A program made the position numbers and the translations under genes. Below, one piece after another: positions 24,782 to 33,081 of a DNA stretch of 64,000 bases (positions are counted from its first letter, which is position 1; every line of letters starts with the position of its first letter). Source of the DNA: Marinobacter sp. MDS2 (GTDB lineage Bacteria; Pseudomonadota; Gammaproteobacteria; Pseudomonadales; Oleiphilaceae). The DNA lies in contig NZ_JAVAJF010000002.1 in assembly GCF_030718085.1 (NCBI RefSeq), forward strand, positions 124,001 to 188,000, in the 5' to 3' direction. The notes beneath the pieces are model-generated. The model was not told the DNA's origin. It saw nothing but the letters and a program-made list of their open reading frames with translations, and searched no databases.

Positions 24782-25846
24782 ATGCCCCAGCGCAAGATCA
24801 TTCACGTAGATTGCGATTGTTTTTACGCCGCGGTTGAGATGCGGGACGATCCGACTTTGAGGGACGTCCCGTTGGCGGTTGGCGGTGATGGCGGTCGTGG
24901 CGTGGTGACCACCTGTAATTATAAAGCGCGGGCTTTTGGTGTGCGCTCGGCCATGCCCGGCAGTGAGGCTCGGCGCTTGTGCCCGGGCCTGGTGACGGTG
25001 CCGACGAATATGAGTAAGTATCGGGCGGTGTCCCAGCAGGTGATGGGCATATTGCGGGACATGACCGATCTGGTGGAGCCGCTGTCGTTGGATGAAGCTT
25101 TTCTGGATGTGTCTGAAATTACCGACCATAAAGGCAGTGCCACGCTGATGGCGAGGCACCTGCGAGAGCGTGTGCAGCGTGAGACGGGCATCACCATTTC
25201 CGCAGGCGTGGCGCCCAATAAGTTTCTTGCCAAAATTGCCAGTGATTGGCGCAAGCCCGATGGTTTGTTTGTGATCACACCGGATGAAGTGGCAGCCTTC
25301 GTTCACGGGTTGCCGGTCGAAAAGCTGTCCGGAGTTGGTCAGGTGACCGCTGGCAAGCTTCACGCTCTGGGGGTAACCACCTGTGGTGATATGCAAGCCC
25401 TCGGTGCCGAGGTCTTAATCGACAAGCTCGGTAAGCAAGGGTATCGCTTGTTTGAAATGGCCCATGGTCGGGATGAGCGGCCGGTGGTGGTATCCCGGGT
25501 TGCCAAGTCGGTCAGCGTGGAGCGCACCTTCTCGCAGGATCTGGCCGGTAAAGCGGCGTGTGAATCGGTGCTGCCGTCATTGGTGGCAGATCTGAATCTG
25601 CGCCTGGCCCGTAAGAGCCGCGACAAGCCCATTCATAAGTTGTTCGTCAAAATTCGTTACAGTGATTTTTCTACCCACACTCTGGAACGGGTGCGGGAGC
25701 AGATCACCGAACCCGAAGCAGCGGACTACCAGCCGTTGCTGGATGAGCTTGTCACGCGTGAAGATCGGCCGGTCCGCCTGATGGGGGTGGGCGTACGTTT
25801 TCGCAACGACGAAGCCCCGGTCACCCAGCTGCGGTTGTTTGATTGA
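24782..25846 (+). CDS. dinB: DNA polymerase IV
   Basis: Y-family translesion polymerase, 354 residues, close to E. coli DinB (351). The catalytic carboxylates lie in [14 protein letters not shown] and [12 protein letters not shown]; the steric-gate/dNTP region [13 protein letters not shown] and the helix-hairpin-helix thumb ([13 protein letters not shown]) are present. The little-finger domain follows. The C-terminus QLRLFD resembles the beta-clamp binding pentapeptide (QLxLF), so clamp binding is expected. A LexA box lies upstream. Its TGA abuts the convergent PAP2 stop with no gap. Confidence 0.97.
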   Translation: MPQRKIIHVDCDCFYAAVEMRDDPTLRDVPLAVGGDGGRGVVTTCNYKARAFGVRSAMPGSEARRLCPGLVTVPTNMSKYRAVSQQVMGILRDMTDLVEPLSLDEAFLDVSEITDHKGSATLMARHLRERVQRETGITISAGVAPNKFLAKIASDWRKPDGLFVITPDEVAAFVHGLPVEKLSGVGQVTAGKLHALGVTTCGDMQALGAEVLIDKLGKQGYRLFEMAHGRDERPVVVSRVAKSVSVERTFSQDLAGKAACESVLPSLVADLNLRLARKSRDKPIHKLFVKIRYSDFSTHTLERVREQITEPEAADYQPLLDELVTREDRPVRLMGVGVRFRNDEAPVTQLRLFD

Positions 25847-26404
25847 TCAGACGACCAGATCGACGAACAGTTGCACCGATGCCCACCCCATTAGCCCGCC
25901 AATCACTGCGCCTGCGGCCACATCGCTCGGGTAGTGCAAACCAAGAACCACTCTGGACGCGGCCACCGAAAGCGTAAACGGCAGTGTCGCCCAAGCCAGA
26001 GCCGGTAGCATGGCAAACAGCATCGCCTGAAAGCAGGCCGCGTGCATCGTGTGCCCGGAGGGAAAGCTGTAACGATCCAGTGGCGGCGTGGCACAGCTGA
26101 TGGCCGGAAATGAAATGAAAGGTCGCTCCCGGATCAGCCAATGCTTCAGTGCCTTGTAGGTCAGGGTGCAGGTCAGGCCGGTCAGGGCCATTAAGATGGC
26201 CATGTGTTGGCCGTGAGCGGGCGCGATAAAGGGGATCGCAAGGATCAGAGCGTACCAAAGCCAGCCGTCACCCAGCCAGCTCACCAGGCGGAAGTAGCTT
26301 TTGATGGGCCGGAATCGTATGGCGCGGTTGATGGATTGGCACAGAGCGAACTCGAGTTGGTCCGCCCGCTCAAAGAACCGGGAAGCTTTGCTTGTTGTCG
26401 GCAT
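25847..26404 (-). CDS. PAP2-family lipid phosphatase
   Basis: Membrane phosphatase of the PAP2/acid phosphatase superfamily, 185 residues with about five or six membrane helices. The three-part active site is visible: KHWLIRERPF (motif 1), SFPSGHTMHA (motif 2, catalytic His) and SRVVLGLHYPSDVAAGAVIG (motif 3). Likely substrates are phosphatidate or undecaprenyl diphosphate. It overlaps the 3' end of the upstream glycosyltransferase by 35 bp, so the two are cotranscribed, suggesting that diacylglycerol is made here and glycosylated by the partner. The substrate is inferred. Confidence 0.87.
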   Translation of the reverse strand: MPTTSKASRFFERADQLEFALCQSINRAIRFRPIKSYFRLVSWLGDGWLWYALILAIPFIAPAHGQHMAILMALTGLTCTLTYKALKHWLIRERPFISFPAISCATPPLDRYSFPSGHTMHAACFQAMLFAMLPALAWATLPFTLSVAASRVVLGLHYPSDVAAGAVIGGLMGWASVQLFVDLVV

Positions 26405-27617
26405 GGCTTGAGACCTGTGTGTAAGAGTTAAACGCCAAGCGTTCGAATACATCTATTTGCTGGTTCCAGCTGAGATCGAGCGCATCGAGACGAGCCTTGC
26501 TGCGGACTCTCCGTAGTAGGGAGGGTTGATCGGCCAGCTTCAGAGCGTGCTGGACGAAATTGTCGTCGTTGTGCAACGGAGCCTTCATGCCGTTGTCGTT
26601 GTGGCGTATATGCTCCGATGCGGCTGCGTCGTTAAACGCGATAACACCCAGGCCGCTGGCCATTGCCTCCAGCACCACGTTGCCGAACGTGTCGGTTTTG
26701 CTCGGAAACAGGAACAGGTCACCGGAGGCGTAGTGTTCGGCCAGATCATCCCCCTGTTGCATACCGCAAAAGATGAACTCTGGATGCCGTTCTTCCAAAT
26801 GAGCTTTCATAGGGCCATCGCCCACCAGAATGAATCGGGCCGTGGGGTACAGTTTTCGTATTCGCTCAAAACAAACCACCGCTAAGGGAAGGTTCTTTTC
26901 CGGAGCCAGGCGCCCGACATACAGGACCGCACGATCGTCTTCGTTCAGGCCCCATTGCTGGCGCAAGGATTTGCTGCGTTTTTTGGGTGAGAAACGCTCG
27001 CAATCGACCCCTCGGCTCCAGAGCGCGGTATTGCCGATCCCCATGCCTTGAGCGGTTGCTATGGTTCTGCGGGTGGGAACGAGGGTCCGTTGGGTTCGGT
27101 TATGAAACCATCGGCCGTAGGCGCTCAGCAAGCGTTCGAGTGCGCCTAACCGATAATATCGGGAGTAGCTGTGGAAGTTGGTGTGGAAGCCGGAAAGTAC
27201 CGGAATATCGAGCTGTTTCGCCGCTGCGACTGCGGCCAAACCAAGCGGGCCTTGAGTGGCAACATAGACGCAGCTGGGGCGATGGTTTTGCCACAGAGTT
27301 GCAAGCGTCTTGGGGCGAGTGATGCCGAAGCGAAACTCGGTGTAATTGGGGATCGGCAGACCGCCCACCACCAGTTCGTGTTCAAACAGCGGACTGCGGG
27401 TGTTAGGGTCAGGTCTCCGCGACTCTCGGGATTGTCGTGGCCGAACCACAGTGACGTGGTGCCCACGGTTCATCAGCCCCTGACAAAGGTAGCGAAGCGT
27501 GTTGGCCACGCCATTTATTTCCGGCGGAAAGGTTTCGGAAACAATGGTAATGTGTCGCCTGTGCCGGTCTGGTCGCTTGGTGTCGGTCACGGTGCATCCC
27601 GCAAGTGTGTTTATCAT
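26370..27617 (-). CDS. GT4-type glycosyltransferase
   Basis: GT-B fold glycosyltransferase of about 415 residues. The acceptor domain begins ITIVSETFPPEINGVANTLRYL, like GDP-mannose-dependent alpha-mannosyltransferases and glycolipid synthases; the donor domain has VLYVGRLAPEKNLPLA and the nucleotide-sugar motif FLFPSKTDTFGNVVLEAMASGLGVI. The same frame stays open far upstream but would run through the tas gene, so a start near 27617 (ATG) or 27590 (GTG, with GCGGGA upstream) is preferred. It overlaps the PAP2 gene and is preceded by a Pho-box-like array. A role in glycolipid synthesis under phosphate limitation is an inference. Confidence 0.85.
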   Translation of the reverse strand: MINTLAGCTVTDTKRPDRHRRHITIVSETFPPEINGVANTLRYLCQGLMNRGHHVTVVRPRQSRESRRPDPNTRSPLFEHELVVGGLPIPNYTEFRFGITRPKTLATLWQNHRPSCVYVATQGPLGLAAVAAAKQLDIPVLSGFHTNFHSYSRYYRLGALERLLSAYGRWFHNRTQRTLVPTRRTIATAQGMGIGNTALWSRGVDCERFSPKKRSKSLRQQWGLNEDDRAVLYVGRLAPEKNLPLAVVCFERIRKLYPTARFILVGDGPMKAHLEERHPEFIFCGMQQGDDLAEHYASGDLFLFPSKTDTFGNVVLEAMASGLGVIAFNDAAASEHIRHNDNGMKAPLHNDDNFVQHALKLADQPSLLRRVRSKARLDALDLSWNQQIDVFERLAFNSYTQVSSHADNKQSFPVL

Positions 27618-27639
27618 GTGGTCACTATGCAAGCAGGCC

Positions 27640-27667
27640 ATGACAACTCTGCGACAACCTCGTGACA
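27640..27667 (-). promoter_or_regulatory. Pho-box-like 11-bp repeat array
   Basis: On the minus strand TGTCAC, TGTCGC and TGTCAT recur with an exact 11-bp period (27667-27662, 27656-27651, 27645-27640). PhoB boxes consist of 11-bp direct repeats of this TGTCAY core. The spacers are richer in G than the A/T consensus. The array ends 22 bp before the glycosyltransferase ATG. Confidence 0.5.
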
Positions 27668-27719
27668 TTCCTTTTACGCTTGTTTCACCCTTTTTTTGAA
27701 AGCCGCTAAGGAGCCTTTT

Positions 27720-28757
27720 ATGCGAATGCGAAAACTTGGGAATACTGACATTGATGTCAGTCTGATTTGCCTGGGCACCATGACGTGGGGCGAGCAGAAT
27801 ACGGAGCAGGAAGCATTTGAACAGCTTGATTATGCGGTAAGCGCCGGCATCAACTTTATCGATACGGCTGAAATGTATCCGGTGCCTCCGAAGGCCGAGA
27901 CGCAAGGGCTGACTGAGCAGTATCTGGGTAACTGGCTTGCCCGAAGAGGACGTCGTGATGACCTGGTGATCGCCTCCAAGGTGGTCGGCCCGGGCCCCAG
28001 TCTTGGTTACATGCGCGGTGGCCCACGCATGACCCGGGGGCAAATCCGCGAGGCCTGTGAGGGCAGCCTGCAAAGGTTGCAGACCGATTACATAGACCTG
28101 TACCAGGTGCATTGGCCCGACCGTAACGCCAATTTTTTTGGCAAGCTCGGGTACCAGCACGACCCGAATGAAGTGATGACACCCATTGAAGAAACGCTCG
28201 GGGCGCTGAATGAGTTGGTGCAAGAGGGAAAGGTTCGTCATGTGGGGCTGTCGAATGAGACCCCTTGGGGGGTGATGGAGTACCTGCGCTACGCTCGCGA
28301 GAACGATTGGCCGCGTGCGGTGTCGATTCAGAACCCATACAGCTTGTTGAACCGGTCGTTCGAAGCGGGGCTTGCCGAATTTGCGCATCGTGAAGCCACA
28401 GGGCTGTTGGCGTATTCACCTCTGGCATTTGGCATGCTTACCGGGAAATACCTCGGCGGCAAGTGGCCGGAGAAGGCGCGATTAACCCTGTATGACCGTT
28501 TTTCCCGGTATACCGGCGAGCACGCGGCTGATGCGACCCGCGCCTACGCAGAATTGGCGCAACAGCACGGGCTGACTCCCGCACAATTGGCGTTGGCCTG
28601 GGTGAACAGCCGTGATTTTGTCACCAGTAACATCATCGGCGCGACGACAATGGAACAACTGAAAGAAAATGTCGGGTCGGTCGAAATCAACCTGAGTGCC
28701 GACATTGTCTCGGCAATTGAAGAGATACATAGCGAATTTACTTATCCTTGCCCCTAA
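27720..28757 (+). CDS. tas: aldo/keto reductase Tas
   Basis: NADP(H)-dependent aldo/keto reductase, 345 residues, clearly orthologous to E. coli Tas (346): shared blocks include LGTMTWGEQN, GINFIDTAEMYPVPP, ETQGLTEQYLGNWL, QVHWPDR, NPYSLLNRSFE and the C-terminal EFTYPCP. The catalytic Asp-Tyr pair (DTAEMY) and the cofactor-binding GATTMEQLKENV are intact. A TIM barrel in the cytoplasm; the natural substrate is unknown. ATG 27720 has an ideal AAGGAG six bases upstream. Confidence 0.95.
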   Translation: MRMRKLGNTDIDVSLICLGTMTWGEQNTEQEAFEQLDYAVSAGINFIDTAEMYPVPPKAETQGLTEQYLGNWLARRGRRDDLVIASKVVGPGPSLGYMRGGPRMTRGQIREACEGSLQRLQTDYIDLYQVHWPDRNANFFGKLGYQHDPNEVMTPIEETLGALNELVQEGKVRHVGLSNETPWGVMEYLRYARENDWPRAVSIQNPYSLLNRSFEAGLAEFAHREATGLLAYSPLAFGMLTGKYLGGKWPEKARLTLYDRFSRYTGEHAADATRAYAELAQQHGLTPAQLALAWVNSRDFVTSNIIGATTMEQLKENVGSVEINLSADIVSAIEEIHSEFTYPCP

Positions 28758-28898
28758 AAAACAATAACGTCAGTTGGTTAAGGTCATTTGGCTGCCCGGC
28801 TTCGATTTATGAGAGGCCGGGGAAGTTACAAACCGCAAAACAAATCGTCCATTTATTGACAAAAAAATGACCAAATCGGGGCGGAGCGTTGGCGCATT

Positions 28899-28914
28899 TG
28901 TGTGCAATTTCACA
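28899..28914. promoter_or_regulatory. CRP/Vfr-like site
   Basis: TGTGT-GCAATT-TCACA matches the CRP/Vfr consensus TGTGA-N6-TCACA at nine of ten fixed positions. It lies 79 bp upstream of the small secreted protein gene, with a TAGAAT (28926-28931) as possible -10. Catabolite control is only a suggestion. Confidence 0.4.
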
Positions 28915-28992
28915 CTATTATCAAGTAGAATAGTTAGACTTTAGTGCATAGACAGTTGCACGTATTTTGAAGTTCTGAGGCACGCTTTTGTC

Positions 28993-29346
28993 ATGATCAT
29001 CCGCATCTTCCTTGTACTGTTGGCTTTGAATTGCGCAGCCTTCGTGGCGCGCGCTGAAGCCGCAGAGCCGCCCCGGTCTGAGCCGCTGCTCTTTGACCGT
29101 ATGCTGGCGGAACGGGAAGAATCCATGTCTGTAGAAGACATTTATGAGCTCCAGGAGTGGATGTCCGGTGATGAGCAGGACGATCACGACGATGCCTTGG
29201 CTGCCATTGGTTCAAGGCTGTTGAGCTGGAGCTTCAACCGTGACAATTCCTCCCGTAAAACCTACGCCTCTGACCCTGCCCGGCCGGATCACGGCATTGC
29301 TCTGCTGAATGAAGGCGCGTGCCTTAACCTGCGCTGGATGTTCTGA
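28993..29346 (+). CDS. small secreted protein of unknown function
   Basis: A 117-residue protein I do not recognise. It has a clear signal peptide (MIIRIFLVLLALNCAAFVARAEA, cleavage near 21-23). The mature part is acidic (YELQEWMSGDEQDDHDDALAAIG) and ends with a sequence of mixed character containing a single Cys (LLNEGACLNLRWMF). There are no membrane segments, so it is probably periplasmic. It stands alone between tas and an acetyl-CoA hydrolase family gene, with its own probable promoter and a CRP-like dyad upstream. Confidence 0.7.
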   Translation: MIIRIFLVLLALNCAAFVARAEAAEPPRSEPLLFDRMLAEREESMSVEDIYELQEWMSGDEQDDHDDALAAIGSRLLSWSFNRDNSSRKTYASDPARPDHGIALLNEGACLNLRWMF

Positions 29347-29429
29347 ATCACTCTCCTGTCTCATTGTCAGACGCATGCTAGCGTGTGATGATCAAAGCCA
29401 AGACTCATTCCTGAATGATGAGGGTTGCG

Positions 29430-31640
29430 ATGACAGGGCAGAATACAGTCTATCTGAATGATGCAGATGCCTGCGTTGATCAGGTTATAGCGCGGGTTGG
29501 AAAAGACATCACGCTGGGTTTGCCATTGGGGCTGGGCAAGCCGATACGCTTTGCCAATGCCTTGTACCAAAGAGCGAAAGAAGACCCCGAAATTCGCCTG
29601 CACATCGTAACCGCGCTCTCGTTGCTGGCTCCCAAGGGTAGCTCGTCTCTGGAGCGGCGATTTATGGAGCCGTTCGTCAAGCGTCTTTACGGTTCAGTTC
29701 CGGAGCTGGTTTACGCGCGGGATGTGGTAAATAACCAGCTTCCCGATAACGTAAAGGTTTCGGAATTCTTCTTTAAAGCGGGCAGTTACCTCAAGATTCC
29801 CGGCCAGCAACGAAATTATATCTGCACCAATTACACGCATGCCGTTCGGGATCTGATGGCTCAGGGCGTCAATGTGGTCGGGCAGTTGATGGCGCCGGGA
29901 GCGCTGCATGGGCAGCCCGGCAAGATGAGTTTCAGCTGCAATCCGGATCTTTCCCTCGATATTTTGCCTTTGTTACGACAGCGTGAGGCTGACGGCACCC
30001 CGGTTGCAATGGTGGCCGAGCAAAACCCGCAATTGCCTTGGTTCGGCCGCCACTCGGTGGTGGAGGACAACGAGTTCGATGTCATTCTTTCTGCCCCGGC
30101 AACCGACTATCCCTTGTTTTCCGCGCCGCAGATGGCGGTTAGCCCCGCCGATCACATGATCGGGTTTTACGCCAGCAGCCTGCTCAAGGACGGCGGCACC
30201 CTGCAGGTGGGGATTGGTTCGTTGGGTGTGGCATTGGTTCACAGTGCCATCGTCCGCCACAAGCATAATGAGGTTTGGCAGTCTGTTTATCAGCAGGCCC
30301 GTGTGGATGAGCGATTCCCGGTTGTACGTGACTACGGCGGTACTGAGCCCTTTGATATCGGGCTGTACGGTTGCAGTGAGATGATGGTGGATGGTTTTCT
30401 GTATCTGCTTCAGGAAGGCATTTTAAAGCGTGAAGTCTTCGAGCATGAAGGCCTTCAGCGTTTGATCAATGAAGGTAAGGTGTCGGAGCAACCTTCTCTT
30501 GAAACACTGGATGTGCTGCGCACCGAAGGGCTGATTGATTCGCCCTTACGGAACCGGGATCTGCAGTGGTTGATCGACCACGGTATTTTCAGGAACTCGG
30601 TTGAGCTCAAGGGCGGTCGCCTGCGACTGGATGCCGGCGTGTCGGTTGATGCAAATCTGGACGACCCGGAAACCCGAGACCGGTTGCAGGCGACCGGGCT
30701 GGGCGAGAAACTTACCGGTGGTGTGGTGATGCACGGTGGGTTCTATGTGGGGCCGGAAAAGTTCTATCAAGAGCTGAGAAACTTGCCGGAACAACAGCGT
30801 GAAAAAATCTGCATGACCAGCGTGAATTTCATCAACCATTTGTACGATCACGCGTACGGCGATCAGAAAACGAAAATGGCTCAACGTCTGCACGGCCGGT
30901 TCATCAATACCACGATGATGTACACCTTGAATGGCGCGGCGGTGTCGGATGGGCTGGCCGATGGCCGCGTCGTCAGTGGCGTCGGAGGTCAGTATAATTT
31001 TGTTGCCATGGCTCACGAGTTGCCCGGTGCCCGTTCGATTATCGCATTGCGGGCTTCTCGCACATCGGGCGGGGAGGCGGTGTCCAATATTGTGTTCAGT
31101 TATCCCCATTGCACCATTCCCCGCCATCTTCGGGACATCGTGATCACGGAATACGGGATAGCGGATCTCCGGGGCAAGTCGGATGAAGATGTGTTTCTGG
31201 GCTTGATTCGCATCGCCGATTCCCGTTTTCAGGATTCGTTGCTCAAAAAGGCAAAAAAAGCCGGAAAAGTACGGTCGGATTTCGAGCTGCCAAAGGATTG
31301 GACAAACAACACCCCGCAGCAGGTTCGCGAGACTCTGGCCGCGGCGGGAGACGAGGACTGGTTCCCGGCCTTCCCGTTTGGCCGGGACTTTACCGATGAG
31401 GAGCTTAGGTTGGGGAAAGCCCTTAAGTCGCTTAAGGCCTCAACAGCAACGCCCCGTGGTAAACTCTCGACCCTTTGGCAGGCCCTGCGCGTGAACGACG
31501 ATGGTCGTTATCGAGCGATGATCGAACGTATGGGATTATCGAACCCAGGTAGTTTTCGGGAAAAGCTTGACCGGAAACTGGTCATACATGGCCTCCAGCA
31601 ACTTGAATCTCCGACCCAAAAAGGAAGCGTGAAAAGCTAA
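29430..31640 (+). CDS. acetyl-CoA hydrolase/transferase family protein
   Basis: A 736-residue member of the acetyl-CoA hydrolase/CoA-transferase family, longer than the usual 430-550. The N-terminal half includes GKDITLGLPLGLGKPIRFANAL; the C-terminal half has VSGVGGQYNFVAMA, the GGEAVSNIVFSYP stretch and VITEYGIADLRGKSDEDV, conserved in this family. CoA-ester hydrolysis or transfer is expected; the substrate is unknown. About 150 residues inserted between the two halves are unusual. ATG 29430 (MTGQNTVYL) has GAGGG five bases upstream and is preferred over 29415. The FKBP gene begins at its stop codon (TAATG). Confidence 0.85.
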   Translation: MTGQNTVYLNDADACVDQVIARVGKDITLGLPLGLGKPIRFANALYQRAKEDPEIRLHIVTALSLLAPKGSSSLERRFMEPFVKRLYGSVPELVYARDVVNNQLPDNVKVSEFFFKAGSYLKIPGQQRNYICTNYTHAVRDLMAQGVNVVGQLMAPGALHGQPGKMSFSCNPDLSLDILPLLRQREADGTPVAMVAEQNPQLPWFGRHSVVEDNEFDVILSAPATDYPLFSAPQMAVSPADHMIGFYASSLLKDGGTLQVGIGSLGVALVHSAIVRHKHNEVWQSVYQQARVDERFPVVRDYGGTEPFDIGLYGCSEMMVDGFLYLLQEGILKREVFEHEGLQRLINEGKVSEQPSLETLDVLRTEGLIDSPLRNRDLQWLIDHGIFRNSVELKGGRLRLDAGVSVDANLDDPETRDRLQATGLGEKLTGGVVMHGGFYVGPEKFYQELRNLPEQQREKICMTSVNFINHLYDHAYGDQKTKMAQRLHGRFINTTMMYTLNGAAVSDGLADGRVVSGVGGQYNFVAMAHELPGARSIIALRASRTSGGEAVSNIVFSYPHCTIPRHLRDIVITEYGIADLRGKSDEDVFLGLIRIADSRFQDSLLKKAKKAGKVRSDFELPKDWTNNTPQQVRETLAAAGDEDWFPAFPFGRDFTDEELRLGKALKSLKASTATPRGKLSTLWQALRVNDDGRYRAMIERMGLSNPGSFREKLDRKLVIHGLQQLESPTQKGSVKS

Positions 31641-32116
31641 TGCAAGCAGATTCGCAGCAAACCAGACCGGAAGTTTACACTGTTCATTACATCCTGAAGA
31701 ATCGAATTGGCGAGCTGGTGGATACCTCTGAAGGCAGCGAGCCGCTGCACTTTTTAATGGGCAGCCCGGACGTGATCGAGGGAATACAGGCCGCGGTGAA
31801 AGACCGCTCGCCCGGCGATTGTCTGGAAGTCACCGTGCCGCCCGAAATGGCGTACGGAGAGCATCGCGAAGATCTGGTGCGTACCGTGCCGCGATCGTTG
31901 TTCGAGGGTGTCGAAAAGCTGGACGTCGGGATGAAGTTCCAGACCAATTCGGGCGATCAGGCGCAGATCGTTCAGGTGGTCAGTATTGATGGCAACCTGG
32001 TAAAAGTGGACGCCAACCACCCTTTGGCAGGATTTACGCTATATTTTGATTTAGAGATTGTCGGTCGCCGCGAAGCCACTGACGATGAGATCACACAAGG
32101 GCGCCCTTTGTTCTAG
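31640..32116 (+). CDS. FKBP-type peptidyl-prolyl isomerase, SlyD-like
   Basis: Prolyl isomerase of 158 residues with the FKBP core (YILKNRIGELVDTSEG, HFLMGSPDVIEGIQAAV) interrupted by an insert-in-flap domain (TVPPEMAYGEHREDLVRTV ... VKVDANHPLAGFTLYFDLEI), the SlyD/FkpB arrangement. The His/Cys-rich metal-binding tail of E. coli SlyD is absent, so it is closer to FkpB-like members. No signal peptide; cytoplasmic folding helper. It is translationally coupled to the upstream CoA-transferase gene. Confidence 0.9.
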   Translation: MQADSQQTRPEVYTVHYILKNRIGELVDTSEGSEPLHFLMGSPDVIEGIQAAVKDRSPGDCLEVTVPPEMAYGEHREDLVRTVPRSLFEGVEKLDVGMKFQTNSGDQAQIVQVVSIDGNLVKVDANHPLAGFTLYFDLEIVGRREATDDEITQGRPLF

Positions 32117-32290
32117 CGTTGGCTGTATGAACCTTGGCGCGCCTGTGATGTGTCAGAATTGGACCTTTGTCACAGAATGTAAGGTTTTGTTGTGGCGTGT
32201 GTGGTTGTGGCCGCGGTGTATAATTGCTGTAACCGGTGGTTGCCTGTATTGTTGTGTGTATAACCTTAAAATCAAAGATAATAATCAGAG

Positions 32291-33025
32291 ATGGACGGCG
32301 TGGAACATACAAACGAGAGTTGGCGAATCCTGATTGTAGAAGATGATGAACGGCTGGCGGAACTTACCCGCGAGTATCTGGAGAGTAATGGCCTGGCCGT
32401 ATCTTTGGAAAATCACGGTGGCGCTGCCGTTGAGCGGATTCGCAAAGAGCAACCCGATCTGGTGGTGCTCGATCTCATGTTGCCCGGTGAAGACGGCTTG
32501 TCGATTTGTCGGCGCGTTCGCCCCGACTACTCCGGACCGATCATAATGCTGACCGCAAGAACCGACGATCTGGATCAGGTCTTGGGTCTGGAAATGGGCG
32601 CGGATGACTACATAGGCAAGCCGGTTCAACCTCGTGTGCTACTGGCGAGGATTCGGGCCATGTTGCGCCGTGCCGAAAGCGCACCCGCAACGGGCTCTGA
32701 AACCAGTGAGGAAGAGCCGGTCAGGCTGCAGTTTAATGATCTGATTGTTGACCGTTCAATGCGCGAAGCCTGGTTGAACGAGGACAGTATTGATCTGACC
32801 AGTGCAGAGTTTGATCTGCTGTGGCTGCTTGCCAGCAATGCCGGCCGGGTTCTGAGCCGGGAAGAGATTTTTACGGCGCTCCGAGGTATTGAGTACGACG
32901 GCCAGGACCGCTCGATTGATGTGCGGGTTTCGCGCATCCGTCCCAAGATTGGTGATGATCCCATTCATCCGAGACGTATCAAAACGGTTCGGAGCAAAGG
33001 TTACCTCTTCGTGAAAGAAGCCTGA
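32291..33025 (+). CDS. OmpR-family response regulator, RstA-like
   Basis: Response regulator of 244 residues: receiver domain (phospho-acceptor Asp61 in LDLMLPGEDG; Thr and Lys of the switch in MLTART and IGKPVQP) and an OmpR-type winged helix (about 145-242; LTSAEFDLLWLLASNAGRVLSREEIF, ending RTVRSKGYLF). Sequence pattern is closest to RstA. The sensor kinase gene follows after 56 bp. Target genes are not evident locally. Confidence 0.92.
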   Translation: MDGVEHTNESWRILIVEDDERLAELTREYLESNGLAVSLENHGGAAVERIRKEQPDLVVLDLMLPGEDGLSICRRVRPDYSGPIIMLTARTDDLDQVLGLEMGADDYIGKPVQPRVLLARIRAMLRRAESAPATGSETSEEEPVRLQFNDLIVDRSMREAWLNEDSIDLTSAEFDLLWLLASNAGRVLSREEIFTALRGIEYDGQDRSIDVRVSRIRPKIGDDPIHPRRIKTVRSKGYLFVKEA

Positions 33026-33081
33026 CCGTCCTTTTGGCGTGGTGCTTGTTAAGCGTCGCGCCAATAACCGGGTTGCGCCCC

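Noticed and set aside
26370..28388. Very long minus-strand open frame (672 codons) containing the glycosyltransferase
   Set aside because: The upstream third runs antisense through tas, has no recognisable domain and no ribosome site; the glycosyltransferase fold begins near 27590-27617.
28856..28878. TTGACA upstream of the small secreted gene as a promoter
   Set aside because: A GC-rich sequence occupies the -10 position at all usual spacings.
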